Assembly (NCBI RefSeq): GCF_029784165.1 | Contig: NC_073696.1 | Span: 239,738,892-239,802,891 of the forward strand | Direction of reading: 5' to 3' | DNA length: 64,000 nt | From: Wyeomyia smithii | Taxonomy: Eukaryota; Arthropoda; Insecta; Diptera; Culicidae | Part shown: one piece after another, positions 1-11,780 of the stretch | How the letters are laid out: every line of letters starts with the position of its first letter | How positions within the stretch are numbered: the first letter of the stretch is position 1 | The notes under the pieces: generated by a model | The model's database searches: none | The model's input: the letters and a program-made list of their open reading frames with translations, nothing else | What the model was told of the DNA's origin: nothing | Translations under genes and position numbers: made by a program

Positions 1-1195
1 ATGATCCCAAATTAAGCTCAGAATCGCTGAAAAGCCCTTATAAAGGCCAGAAAAGGCCAAAATAGAAAATGGTCCCAAATTAAGCTCAGAATCGCTGAAA
101 ACCCCTTCTAGAGGCCAAAGTAGAAACTGATCCCAAATTACGCGCAGAATCGCTGAAAACCCCTTCTAAAGACCAGAAAAGGCCAAAATAGAAAATGATT
201 CCAAATAAAGCTCAGAATCGCTTAAAACCCCAAAACACGAAATGATCCCAAATTAAGCTCAGAATCGCTGAAAAGCCCTTCTAAAGGCCAAAAAAGGCCA
301 AAATAGAAACTGATCCCAAATTAAGCTCAGAATCGCTGAAAAGCCCTTCTGAAGGCCAAAAAAGGACAAAATATTAAATAATCCCAAATTAAGCTCAGAA
401 TCGCTGAAAAGCCCTTCTAAAGGCCAGAAACGGCCAGAATAGAAACTGATCCCAAATTAAGCTCATAATCGCTGAAAACCCCTTCTTAAGGCCAGAAAAG
501 GCCAAAATAGAAACTGATCCCAAATTAAGCTCAGAATCGCTGAAAACCCCTGCCAAAAGCCAGAAAAGGCCAAAATATAAAATGATTCCAAATTAAGCTC
601 AGAATCGTTGAAAAGCCCTTCTACAGGCCAGAAAAGGCTAGAATAGAAAATGATTCCAAATTAAGCTCAGAATCGCTGAAAAGCCCTTCTAAAGGCCAGA
701 AAACTGCAAAACAGAAAATGATCTAAATTAAGCTCAGAATCGCTGAAAAGCCATTCTGAAGGCCAAAAAAGGCCAAAATAGAAAATGATCCCAAATTAAG
801 CTCAGAATCGCTGAAAACCCCTTCTAAAGGCCAGAAAAGGCCAAAATAGGAAATGATCCCAAATTTAGCTCGAAATCGCTGAAAAGCCCTTCTAAAGGCC
901 AGAAAAGGCCAGAATTGAAAATAATCCCAAATTACGCTCAGAATCGCTGAAAAGCCCTTCTAAAGGCCAGGAAAGGCCAAAATAGAATATGCTCCCAAAT
1001 TGAGCTCAGAATCGCTGAAAACCCTTTCTAAAGGCCAGAAAAGACCAAACTAGAAAATGATCCCATATTAAGCTTAGATATGCTGAAAACTTCTTCCAAA
1101 GGCCAGAAAACCCAAAATAGAAAATGATCCCAAATTAAGCTCAGAATCGCTGAAAAGCCCTTCTAGAGGCCAGAAATAGCTAATATAGAAAATTA
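1..1195. repeat. 68-bp tandem satellite, about 17 copies
   Basis: Units begin near ATGATCCCAAATTAAGCTC, continue through AGAATCGCTGAAAA and GGCCAGAAAAGGCCAAAAT, and recur every ~68 bp (starts at 1, 69 and so on). Copies differ by scattered substitutions and small deletions, and decay near 1190. The array runs off the left edge of the window, so its true size is unknown. No long reading frame runs through it. Confidence 0.95.
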
Positions 1196-1614
1196 TCCAA
1201 AACAAACTCAGAACTCTTTGTAACATTGCAAAATTGAAAATCAATTATTAATTTATTTGCTTTTCCAAGAATTACAAAACAATTGTTCAGTTTATTCATC
1301 CTAATCAGATTGAGTACATCATTTTTTGACGTTAACTAACGTCTATATCGAAGTTGGGCCCCTGAATTTGAAAATCTAGTAATTCAACCAGAGAAAAGAG
1401 GTCAGGTTTTTAGCGCTTATTTTGCAGTCATCTATAATCAGGTTTTCGAGGTTTTGGCATCAATCGATCAGAAATTCTTTTACGGTTAAATTTATGTAAC
1501 AAAAACATACTATTGTTTGAGATACACTATTGAAAAATTGGTAATTAATATCGATTGTCTAAATCATACCGCGCAGCCAATCACTACCTCTCTTCCCAAG
1601 CACAGACGACACTA
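1196..1614. other. Unassigned AT-rich spacer
   Basis: No reading frame, RNA gene or repeat that I can recognise lies between the satellite and the duplicated block that follows. Confidence 0.5.
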
Positions 1615-2435
1615 ACGGATACAATCGATCTGACTTTGTTGTTATTGTTGTTGTCACTTTCTGTTTCCGATGTTAATGCTGCTGCTAGCGGAAAAAATCT
1701 TGCAAATATGCATCTTTTTGTTGGTGTTAATTTAACGACAGCGGCCGGCGCCCCATCATTCTGATTCCAAAACCGCACCAGTGACATGCGGACGCTAGGT
1801 GATAGCAGCTGAAAGGAGGAAATACAAAATAGTACCGGTCATCTCGTGCCGGTTTCACCCGTAATGCTGGTGGCTTTAGTAGTAAATGGCTACTGCAAAA
1901 CACTTAAATGGCTGGAATTCTGGACGGACTAACCATGAAACTATAATCGGCAACTGGCACCTTTTGGTGCCTCGAAATTTTGGTACAGAAGCGGCTAATT
2001 GAATTTTCTGTTTTACCAAATGCTGCTCCTAGCGGAAAAAAACTTGCAAAAATGCATGTTTGTGTTGGTGTTAATATTACGACAGCGGCCGGCGCAGCTT
2101 TCAAGAAACATTTGTCTCTACCATTCCATCATCTATGTAGCCCCTCCCTCTTTCTAATTATCTGACGAAGCCTTGGTATTAAACGTATCGTTCGAACATT
2201 TCACCCCATCAGTTTCATTATTAAACCGTACCGGATACATACGGACGCTCGGTGTTAGCAGCTAAAAGGAGGAAAAACAAAATAGTACCGGTCATCTCGT
2301 GCCGGTTTGACCCGTGATGCTGGTGGCTACTGCAAAATACTAAAATGGCTGGAATTCTGGACGGACTAACCAGTAAACGAGATAATCGGCAACTGGTACC
2401 TTTTGGTGCCTCGAAATTTTGTTACAGAAGTTTTG
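1615..2435. repeat. Diverged direct duplication, two ~350-440 bp copies
   Basis: Two blocks recur in the same order. Block one (near 1681-1755 and 2021-2096) contains AGCGGAAAAA, ATGCAT and CGACAGCGGCCGGCGC. Block two (near 1795-1985 and 2235-2432) contains GTACCGGTCATCTCGTGCCG and GCTGGAATTCTGGACGGACT. The spacing differs between copies (offsets ~340 and 437 bp), so an indel separates them. Short frames on both strands show a shared peptide (plus strand GKKLAKMH...TTAAGA type), but the nucleotide match is high enough that this does not prove coding. Identity unknown. Confidence 0.8.
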
Positions 2436-5400
2436 TAAAAGAAGCGTTGCAATTCCCTCTACTATTTGCTTCAATGGAATATTTTTTTTTTTATAAGAAT
2501 ACGGTAGTCAACGTCATGCGGTCGTGTCTTGAATACCACCCTCCTACTTTTCGTGAGTAAATTTAAAAATCTCAATAAAATGATTATATTAAAATTTGAA
2601 AATAATAATATTACTGTCCTATGTTTCTCCTTTAGTTTCAAGTAACTCATCAAGAAACGCGTTTTCTTGTCTCAATTCTATGATAAAATATAAATTACGC
2701 ATCAGCATTATAAGCCGAATTTCACCAGATTTACCACCGCTAGATTAACTTCTCCCATAGAACCACCATTTCGGGAAAGAAACCAACACCCGGTGATTAA
2801 TTAGGCTTTACCGATGGAGCTTAATTAATTATCTCGTTATAAAAATTTTCACCTCAGCAGCAACACCCAGAAGACGACACTTTAAAAGCGACCGCAATCG
2901 GATCCCATCCGAGCCGAGGCTAATCTCATTCCACACGACGGGTTTTAAGGGTCAGATTTCAATAATTATCAACTTATTGCCATCGCACTGGCCCCAGGGA
3001 GGGCCTTAGAAGCCTCTTTGGGGAAAACCGAAAACGATGACAACGCATCTAAGGGATGATGCTGACGACCTTTTGTCGATGACAGATTATGATGAGCGCG
3101 CACTCCTTAGAGGGCAGGTAGCAAACCGAATGGTGGCCACTTTTCCCCAGAAGGGCTGCACGGAAGTGTCGTGTCATTAATTATACCATGTTTACTATAG
3201 AATTCGAGATCAAGAAAAGCGCTTCTGGTAATCTCTTTGAGTCGCTGGTGATAATTCATCTTGGTTCACAGTTCAGGCTAGGGCAAGCTGCAGGGCAATA
3301 AGGGATCGGTCCGTCGGCAATTTCAATTATCAACCCGTCTACATTTATATTCGTGTGTCGCTGGTTGGAGGAAGTAATAATTGATGTCTCTATACATGGG
3401 TGTGAATAATTAATTGTGAGCAAACATAAATTTTGTTTCGTCACTGCCATCTCTGAGTGCTGTTTTTTATTACTGCAGTTCACACAGTTCGGTTTTAAAG
3501 CAAAATGATCGGCATATTTTTGTGTAAGCGAATGAAGTTAACAATTAATAACAGTTAATGGACACCGATTGGACTGTTGGACTACTTATGAGTTTCAAAA
3601 TATGATTTTCTGTAAACAATGATGAATTGACTTCAATTTTAATAGTTTCTCAGCGACCTCTTCATATATTTTAAATAGTAAAAAAATTGTCGCTTCCCTG
3701 CCAAACTACAAGCTACTCTCCACGTACAAGATAAAAATTGCAACTAAAAAATTCTCATGCGCCAGAAGATTTCTTTATTCAACAATATTTTTTTTATCAT
3801 CTACGTAACTTTTATTGAATATATCATAAATTCCAAACCCATCCATTGTCGCTAATTCAATGATTCGACAGTTGTACCGTGAGAGCTTTGTGTGCGATAT
3901 AACGTACTTCGATCCGTTCGTAAAGACGTCACGTATTAGCGATAAAATTTCCATTCCAATGCGACAGTATACGTGCAACTGATCAAAAATTTAAATCGAT
4001 TTGATACCTGATAACAGATAGCAATTTACCACGTACTTAATATTCCATGCGCCTAGCATGTGTGCAAATGTGTTCCTTTTTCCCCCCGGCTAGCAGCAAA
4101 GATTGTTTCCATTCAACTGGCAGTCTACTCATCTTCGGTGGCCATTTCCATCTATTGACGTCCTCCAGACGGAGTTTGTAGCGGCGCTATGAAGGAAACC
4201 AGACACTTCCGGATGCCGACACAGCTCGAAATCTCTGAAAAGATTACCTGCTTCACTCTACTGTAGAACGCATTCTTTTCATCGAAAAAGCACGCTATTC
4301 ATTGGAAGCTCCCTGGACTGGGGCTGTATCTGTTTCAATAACGTCTGGCAGAGTGCTTGTATACCATTTTCCGTTTTCTGTTTACAAATGTGTTATGTTG
4401 TTATTTACATATTGATAATGTTTATTAGAATACAGTTCTATTTGAGCTTTGAGTTTCTGGAAAAGACTGGCTTTTGAACCTGCTTTCGCTTTGTGTGGTC
4501 TAATTCAATTAGTGACACACCTTCTGATTCTGAAGCAAATGAGATTCAATCCACCGTAGAAACCCTTTGAAAATCTGTTGCTCGTCCACTGAATTATGAA
4601 TGCGCAGGGTTGAATGACTTCGTTATTTATAGTACCAGTTATCCGATTCAACCTGAGCATTCTTGCGAGATTGTGCGATCTATCGGAATGTAGTCTCGAA
4701 TCAAGCATTCGTGTTCAATATTTATCGCATCCTAGTTCAAAGGGACAAAAAACGGTTTGTCCTACTGTGTGTACCATCAGCCCTGGGCCTCAAGCCGTAT
4801 GTCCTTTTCAGTTTGCCATTGGTACTCACTAGGCCATCAATAAAACTCCCATCCATTTATACCCACCTGGTGCAAGTTGAGTCTTGTTTTGTGAAAATTT
4901 AATTGATTTTCCCACCCCGCTAGCCATTAGGCATTGGAGTATTTTTGCAACCTGAACTACTGTGTGTACACACACAAACAAACAAGCACACACACTCACT
5001 TCCTCTTGAATTGGAGTTAAAAAAAAGAGTAAACAAGCAAACAAACTTGTGCTAAATAGAAACTTGCTACATCGGTTGCAGTCCGCCTACGACCGGATAG
5101 TTGCTGCACTGCCCCTGACGCTTGAATGTGCAGCACCAGCAGCAACAACGACGATGACGACGACGACGACGCGACGCTCGGGATGCTGCTTTTCTTTGCA
5201 AGCCTTTGCCGGCAGCACCAGAGGAATTGGAATCGTTGAACAGATGAATAAACATCGTCCGTATGTGTATACGACGAGTGAGTCCTATTATGCTAAATGA
5301 CATGCTACAGGCGAACAGGTTTCCCTGTCTGCAACCGACCTACTGCACTGCATCCTAGCTCAGCTCTCTCGCTTAGCGGTGGGTACACGGAGTTGGGAAC

Positions 5401-5822
5401 CCAAGCAAAAGAGGACGATCTTGTGCAAATGGCACCGGGAATAACGGCTCCGCTTCGCTCAAGAGGCAGTTGAATGGAGTGTGTTTTAAATTGAATTTAA
5501 TTTTGCAAACTGATGACGGTTCAACGACTGAGTCGTTGAATGAAGCAGTAATTTTATCAATTGATTGTATGTGCCGCCATTCAGCTGCAACTGATGCCAG
5601 TTTCAGTAGCACGAACCATTGTTAAATGGTTTTCTGTGGTTTTATTGTGAATAAATGGGTATTGCTGCTAGTAGGAGCACATGTCTTATTACTAGCATGA
5701 AGCTAGGGAAACAAATATATATTCCTGTACGTGAATATAGAATACTAGCAACTTCAAATGTGATAATTGCATGATCACACCCAAAACGCGTTGAAAATAT
5801 TCGATTTTGTGGAGTACTTATA
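2436..5822. other. Long stretch without recognisable genes
   Basis: Only short frames of 60-80 codons with no family resemblance are present. A CA/CAAA-rich tract lies near 4970-5045 and a short GAC/ACG trinucleotide tract near 5140-5175. The rest reads as ordinary noncoding sequence, possibly intronic or intergenic. A G+C-richer patch at about 2860-3180 stands out from its AT-rich surroundings but has no clear frame. Confidence 0.5.
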
Positions 5823-5934
5823 GTTGAGACAGATGACACCCCGTTAAGCATACAGACGCGAGGCATACGGACGCGAGGCATAGTACGCTAGGCATAATGG
5901 ACGGCAGGCATACGGACACGAGGCATATGGACGC

Positions 5935-6200
5935 CAGGCCGAATGGACGCGAGGCCGAATGGACGCGAGGCCGAATGGACGCGAGGCCGAAAGGACGCGA
6001 GGCCGAATGGACGCGAGGCCGAATGGACGCGAGGCCGAATGGACGCGAGGCCGAATGGACGCGAGGCCGAATGGACGCGAGGCCGAATGGACGCGAGGCC
6101 GAATGGACGCGAGGCCGAATGGACGCGAGGCCGAATGGACGCGAGGCCGAATGGATGCGAGGCCGAATGAACGCGAGGCCGAATGGTCGCGAGGGCGAAT
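5935..6200 (+). repeat. Left 16-bp minisatellite array of the foldback element
   Basis: About 16 near-identical units of GAGGCCGAATGGACGC. Because 16 is not a multiple of three and the unit lacks stops in most frames, several frames on both strands stay open for 75-147 codons. The resulting 16-residue periodic peptides are by-products of the repeat. Confidence 0.95.
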
Positions 6201-6589
6201 GAATAAAGGCCGAAAGGACACAAGGCAAAGGGGAAGTGATGCGGAATATGTTATTATCGTCATCATCATCACAGCATTCAATAACATGTATTTCGCTTCA
6301 AAGTGTCATTTGAAAAGCAATACACTCGCGGCCTTCGGCCGACTCGCTGTTCGAGCGAGTGCTGTCCTTACTCGCTACCGCTCGTTCGGACTTAACTAAG
6401 GGAAGAAAACTCTGTTTGAGTAGACCTAGTAAACCAGTAGATCAGTCGTTTGGGTGCGAGAGGCCGTCGCCCTCGATTATGCGTCTTCGCCGCATGATTT
6501 CAAGAAAAGTATCATACCCAACTTAAACTCTTTAGAAATATAATAACACCTGAACTACATAATTGGATCTCATGCGATCATACAACATC

Positions 6590-6740
6590 GCATTCGGCCT
6601 CGCGTCCATTCGGCCTCGCGTCCATTCGGCCTCGCGTCCATTCGGCCTCGCGTCCATTCGGCCTCGCGTCCATTCGGCCTCGCGTCCATTCGGCCTCGCG
6701 TCCATTCGGCCTTGTGTCCATTCGGCCTCGCGTCCATTAT
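6590..6740 (-). repeat. Right 16-bp minisatellite array, inverted
   Basis: About 9 units of the reverse complement of the left-arm unit (GCGTCCATTCGGCCTC), followed outward by degenerate ATGCCTCGCGTCCATT-type units to about 6858. It can pair with the left arm. Confidence 0.95.
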
Positions 6741-6873
6741 GCCTTTTGGCAGTATGCCTCGTATCCATTATGCCTCACATCCATTATGCCTCGCGTCTGT
6801 ATGCCTAGCATACTATGCCTAACATCCATATGCCTAGCGTCCATATGCCTCGTGTCCCGTCCCCGTTGAGACA

Positions 6874-7440
6874 ACCGTGTTTATACAAAAAGTTGGTGTT
6901 AAGACCGCTAAAATACTACAAGGTATACATCCCTAGGGTTGTATGAAATGATGACGTGGAATTAAACCCTACAATGCGAGGGATTTTATGTTACAAAGGT
7001 TACGAGGTCCGCATACAGGATTAATTCGTTTGTTCAGTGACTTACGTATTTTAATAGGGGCTACTCCCCTGAAATTTTTAAGAAATACATTAGGAATTTC
7101 GGTTACAATTGACGATATTGTTCCTGTAGTGTTTTGAAGTAGGATACTTTTCTCAGGAAGTTCGGCTACATAGGGATGTGAAATGAAAATCTAAAACCGA
7201 AAAAAGTGAAAAATATGTCCAATTTCAAATGCTAATAAATCGGTTAGTATTCGATGGATTTCCTTTGTTCTTGTAGCAATAGATTAGCAAATCTTCTAAG
7301 ATTCTTCCCACAAGAAGATAATTGTAATTTTATTATTCGCACTATTGTACTATTGAAAATAGTCAAGCCTTGTCAAAACGAAAAATTCGACCTCTGATTG
7401 GTCGTTATATGATTGCTTCCCAAGCACGGTCGACAGAATC
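6874..7440. other. Unassigned spacer
   Basis: AT-rich sequence with no gene that I recognise. Its right part leads into the TATA module at 7470 and could belong to the same upstream promoter region. Confidence 0.4.
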
Positions 7441-7469
7441 ATATACCTTGCAATTGAAAACATGCTATT

Positions 7470-7508
7470 TGGCCTATATAAAAGCCTGTTTCAGCCGAAG
7501 TCGCTCAT
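7470..7508 (+). promoter_or_regulatory. TATA core promoter interrupted by a Jockey LINE
   Basis: GGCCTATATAAAAGCC contains a strong TATA box (TATAAAA at 7477). The sequence TCAT, a plausible initiator, lies 30 bp downstream at about 7506-7509, which is the spacing expected for RNA polymerase II. The LINE at 7509-11768 is inserted exactly here. The original downstream sequence resumes at 11781 (ACTAGTTCTAGCC). What the promoter once served is unclear. Confidence 0.5.
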
Positions 7509-7626
7509 TCATTCTCTGCTAGCTTGTTGAGCAGTACAGTAGTTTATTTTCGCTCCGTTCGTTGTGTACGTTCGTTCGTAAGTTTGTGTGTTCGCGTTGG
7601 AAACCGACGCTACGGTGAACCCTAAT

Positions 7627-8325
7627 ATGGGTAAATCAAAAACCAGTTCCAGTACGGGTAAACGGCCTCGGCCTGATAATACGCCTGATCCTGCGGCTTA
7701 AAAGCTTTTGGCCAACAACAGATTCGCTGTCCTGAAAAACGCCACGGATCCCGAAGTGGTGAAGAAGGAGAAAATCCCGCCTTTCTATGTGAAAGGCTTC
7801 CCGGAAGGCCTACGTGAAGCAATAGTGTTTTATATCGACAAAGGTCTGAAATGCACCATCCGCATGTGCACTGAGGGATACAAACTGATGGTTCCGTCGT
7901 TGAATCATTGGCGGTGCAAGTGATACTGCAGAAACACGAGGTGGAATATTTCTCCCATGACATCGAAGCAGAAAACCCCTCAAGGTTGTTCTCCGCGGTC
8001 TTCCTGACATGGGAGTTGACACCCTGTTGGAGGAACTGAAGACAAATGGACTTAAACCAATCCAGATCCACAAGATGACGCGGCACAACAAAACTCGGAA
8101 GTATCATGATCAATTATATCTCGTAAACCTGGAGAAAAAATCAACGTGCCTGGCGGACCTGCAGTCCATCCGAGCACTTTTTCTGGCACAACTGAAAACG
8201 AACCCATGCTCACCATGCAATACGTTTCACTAGTCGTGGAATGCATCAACACTTTTCGCAATAGCAAAAGTAGAGCTGAACAACTGCAGTCTGCGGTAAT
8301 GATCGCTTCCAAATATGGACCGTGA
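7627..8325 (+). pseudogene. Jockey LINE ORF1 (gag-like) relic
   Basis: Starts at ATG 7627 with a basic N-terminus (MGKSKTSSSTGKRPRP). An in-frame TAA follows at codon 25, after which the frame continues with NNRFAVLKNATDPE and PPFYVKGFPEGLREAI, a region typical of Jockey ORF1 just before its RNA-binding domain. The frame breaks near 7920 and resumes at 8009 (MGVDTLLEELKTNGLKP). The CCHC zinc-knuckle block expected after SIRALF is missing, so an internal deletion is likely. The C-terminal frame ends at TGA 8323-8325, overlapping the ORF2 start. Not functional as it stands. Confidence 0.8.
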
Positions 8326-11300
8326 AATCATCAAGATTGCTAACTGGAACGCTTCCTCCATCAGGAACAAGAATTATGAGCTAGTTGACTTCCTCAACGC
8401 ACACAAAATAGACATTGCAATCATCACGGAGACGCATCTCAAACCTGAGGTGAACATCTTCCTTCCCGATTTCCGATTTGTACGGCTGGATCGAGCATAT
8501 TCTTCTGGAGGAGGTGTGGCTATTGCTCTTCGGCGTGAAATAAGCTGTCATCTGCTACCGAGTTTTCAACTTAAGGTCATCGAGGCCGTGGGATTGGAAG
8601 TGACCACTGGAGTCGGTCCCATTACCATCATCGCAGCCTACTGTCCCAAGCAAGTCAACGTAAGGGACGGGTCGGCAACGAACCTAAGAAGCGACATCAT
8701 CAAACTGACTCGGATGCTTGGGTAACAGTCGACGCAACCAAAACGGCCTGATCCTCGTCAACGACCTACAAGTAGGACACTTCAACATCCTAGGTCCGGT
8801 CGCTCCCACCCGGTTGAGCAGATCCGGAGTACACGCAACCATCGACCTGTTCATCTCCAATATGGGCAACATCACCGACCCGGTTGTTCACCGAGAACTC
8901 ATCTCGGACCACTTCCCAGTGGTAGTCGAAGTTGGATCCTCTGCTAACCGAATCCAAGTCTCTCGGCGTAACTACCATCGAGTCGATTGGGCGCGGTTCC
9001 AGCGATGTGTGGACAACGCAATAGACTACAGCAACCAGCTTGAGTCCTCAGAAAACATCGACCAGTGTCTTCAGTCTATCGATGAGGCACTATCCCAGGC
9101 TCGGGATCTACATGTGCCGGCTTCCAGTCTGGTGAGTAACTCTCTGAAACCTAGACAACACAACCAAACGATATACCCAATTCCGTAATATTAATAGACG
9201 ACAGTACCAACGCTCTGGCCTAACAATATCATCAAAGCTAGGTTGGTGGATCTAAGAAACAAACATTTTTCTCAAATCTTCGCTCCCTCCCAGTGCGTGG
9301 AAAGCCGTTCTGGAGACTTACCAAAATTTTGAAAACCAAACCGAGACCTATTCCCCCTCTATCACCCCCAACACCAATCCCCGGTCATTTCCTTCTAACA
9401 GCATCTGAAAAAGCCAATGCACTTGGTCAGCATTTTGTCAACTCTCACAATTTGGGTCATGCCATGGTTAGCCCGCACGCATGCTATGATGGGTTTCGGC
9501 ATTTGTGAGAATCAGTCTAACTCCAATGATGGTTGTAACAATTCTGTTTATTTCATTTTAAGTTTACAATAATGAAACCTTCAGTTGGTTTTCCTTTATC
9601 TTCTTAAACATACATCGGTTCTATTCTAATTGCGCTTAAGCTTTCGTTCCAATAGGAATCGATTATAATTAGTCTACTTAAGGGAAAGAGAAAGATATAT
9701 TTGTATTTGAGAAAGATATAGTTGCGCGCTACGCGGAGCGCTTGAGTTCCTGAGCGTGGTGAGTGCTGCTTGTAAGAAATAGAATGTAGGTTAGTAACGA
9801 TATGTGAAATGCGAGACGTTGCACTTCTTGGCCTGCTCAATGTTTACGTTCGGCTTAAGAGTTGCATCGACTCATGCTTCTCACGGTGCATGTTATTTAT
9901 GAGATGTGGATAATATGGTATGGAAAGATGTTGTAAGGTTTGTCACTTCAAGTGCTTGTGAAATGTATTGCTTGAAGTCGTATTGAAATGAGGATGGGAA
10001 AGTTGTCTGGAAAATGTTGTAAGGAATTTATGACTAAGACTCATGTTCGATTGGAAGTGTGAAATGATTTGAATAAGAGCGAAGAGCTCGGGTTTACAAA
10101 TAATGAATGTTAATAGGTTACATGTAGACTTATCGTGGGAAAGGATAATAGCTAACACAGCACAATGTCGTCCAGGAAGTAATAACTAGAATCGCCGATC
10201 TTCCCTCAGTCATTCCAATGAATCTACAACATCTGCTGATGAGGTGTTAGCTGCCATCAAGCACACCAAGAACATGAAGGCCGCCGGCGTCGATGAGGTC
10301 CTCAACCTTGAGTTGAAAAACCTGAGTCGAGAATTTTTCGAACACCTGGCAGCGATAATAAGTGTCTGGAGCTCAGCTACTTCGCTGGAAGTTAGCGAAA
10401 GTGATCCCCATCCACAAACCCGGTAAGGACCCTACCAACGCTAAAAACTATCGTCCCATCAGCCTATTATCGTGCATCTCGAAGTTATTCGAAAAGTTGA
10501 TTCTTAGTCGCTTATTAGAATTCGTAAACCAGAATAACATTTTCCTCCCAGAACAGTTCGGGTTTAGGCAGGGTCACTCCACCGTTCACCAACTGACTAG
10601 AGTTACTCAGATCCTAAGGCGGAACAAGTCCGTTAGTAAAACATCTGCCGATAATGTCTGGCATGATGGCCTTGTGTATAAGCTGCAGCGATTCAACTTC
10701 CCGATCTTCCTCGTGAAGATAATCAAGAATTATCTGTCGAATAGATCATTCCAGATCTTCCTCAACAACATTCTCTCTGATACGTTTAACGTAGATGCTG
10801 GGGTCCCATAGGGGAGCCTTCTTGGTCCCATCCTGTCCAACATATTTATCTCAGATGCTCCTCCCCTTCCGGGTGGCGGCATCGTGTCTATGTTTGCAGA
10901 CGACACTGCCATTATATACAAAAGTCGAGTGATTAGAGCTTTGACGCGTAGACTACAAGAGGGTCTGGAGGTTTTGTCCGACTATTTCAAAAGCTGGAAG
11001 ATCTGCATAAATGCAGCCAAGACCCAGGCTATTATATTCCCGCATTCAAAATCAACTCGACTTGTTCCCCCTGCCAATGTGAGAATCCATCTTAATAACA
11101 CTTCCATCGAATGGTCGAGTGAGGTTGTCTATCTTGGTCTCTCCCTGGACCAAAAGCTTCTATTTCGTTCACACGTAAAACTGTTACCAAGTGCAACATT
11201 TATTTATTTTATTAATAGAAAATCCACCCTTTCTCTCACCAACAAGCTTGCCGTTCACAAGCAAATAATTTTACCGGTCATAGAGTACGCTTTGCCTGTC

Positions 11301-11519
11301 TGGGAGGGCTGCGCTAAAACCCACCTTCTTAAATTTCAGATTGTTCAGAATAAAATATTACGTATGTTCCTAAACACCCCTCCGAGGACACGAAACTCTG
11401 AGATCCATCGCCTGGCTGGTCTTCAGGTGCTAGAGGAACGGAGAACAACATCGTTGACTAGGTTCAGAGAGTCCAGCGCCAGGTCACCTCACCAGATCAT
11501 TCGTGAGCTGGTACCTTAG
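8315..11519 (+). pseudogene. Jockey LINE ORF2 relic: endonuclease and reverse transcriptase
   Basis: Starts MDREIIKIANWNASSIRNK, the first EEP endonuclease motif, followed by IAIITETHLKP with the catalytic Glu. A deletion or frameshift near 8720 removes the middle of the domain. TIDLFISN and SDHFPVVVEV complete the nuclease. The RT domain has AAGVDEV, KVIPIHKPGKDP, YRPISLLSCISKLFEKLI, EQFGFRQGHS and FADDTAIIYKS (the catalytic FADD box). The C-terminal region (EYALPVWEGC, LKFQIVQNKILRM) ends at TAG 11519. There are at least four frame breaks plus an insertion at 9504-10164. Family assignment is secure at clade level, not at family name. Confidence 0.88.
9504..10164 (-). mobile_element. Probable solo LTR inserted in Jockey ORF2
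   Basis: The ORF2 reading (…NSHNLGHAMVSPH) stops near 9500 and resumes at about 10165 (NVVQEVITRIADLP). The 661 bp between has TG…CA termini (TGTGAGAATC at left, AACACAGCACA at right). Read on the minus strand it has an AATAAA about 60 bp before its end, as expected for an LTR. No coding sequence is inside. I could not find a clean 4-6 bp target duplication, which lowers confidence. Confidence 0.45.
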
Positions 11520-11780
11520 TTTTAAGTTGATTTTAAGCTAGTTATTAGTAGTTAAGTAGGTTATAAAAATTTACTTTTCAATTAAAAACAAGTCCTATAA
11601 AGGAAAAACTGTAAAATTCTACACAAATAATGTAAAACTATAGAAATAAGCAACCAGTAATCCTCAAATCAAAGATGCAGAGCCTTAAAAGGATAAACAA
11701 TTATTATGTAAACCATATGAAACCATATAAAAATATGAATAAATATACTTTGAGTTAAAAAAAAAAAAGAAGTCGCTCAT

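Larger units (their letters stand above)
5832..6864. mobile_element. Foldback (FB-like) transposon with minisatellite arms
   Basis: A ~1-kb unit is flanked by the exact 9-bp direct repeat GTTGAGACA (5823-5831 and 6865-6873). The left arm is a tandem array of GAGGCCGAATGGACGC units and the right arm is the same 16-bp unit in inverted orientation. Outside the clean arrays both arms carry degenerate units of the GAGGCATATGGACGC kind, again mirror-imaged. The middle (about 6230-6590) is unique sequence with no transposase. Drosophila FB elements have this architecture: long inverted repeats built from short tandem repeats and 9-bp target duplications. No transposase is seen, so it would be non-autonomous. 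An alternative is an inverted duplication of a minisatellite, but the exact 9-bp flanks argue for transposition. Confidence 0.75.
7509..11768 (+). mobile_element. Jockey-clade LINE, full length but decayed
   Basis: The element is bounded by an exact 12-bp target-site duplication, GAAGTCGCTCAT (7497-7508 and 11769-11780), and ends in a poly(A) run (11757-11768). It starts TCATTCTCTGC, followed by a ~118-bp leader, then ORF1 (7627) and ORF2 (8315) with an 11-bp overlap. Order and motifs are those of Jockey-type non-LTR retrotransposons: a gag-like ORF1, then an EEP endonuclease and reverse transcriptase ORF2. Both ORFs are broken by stops, frameshifts and deletions, and a 661-bp insertion sits in ORF2. 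Retention of the 5' end is notable because most LINE copies are 5'-truncated. Confidence 0.92.

Noticed and set aside
1..1195. CRISPR array
   Set aside because: The repeats are directly adjacent with no unique spacers, and the genome is eukaryotic; it is a satellite.
5049..5300. 83-codon ORF with Thr run
   Set aside because: The Thr run is a translated GAC/ACG trinucleotide tract; no similarity seen.
5818..6399. Overlapping ORFs of 75-147 codons with 16-residue repeats on both strands
   Set aside because: They are by-products of the 16-bp minisatellite being open in several frames.
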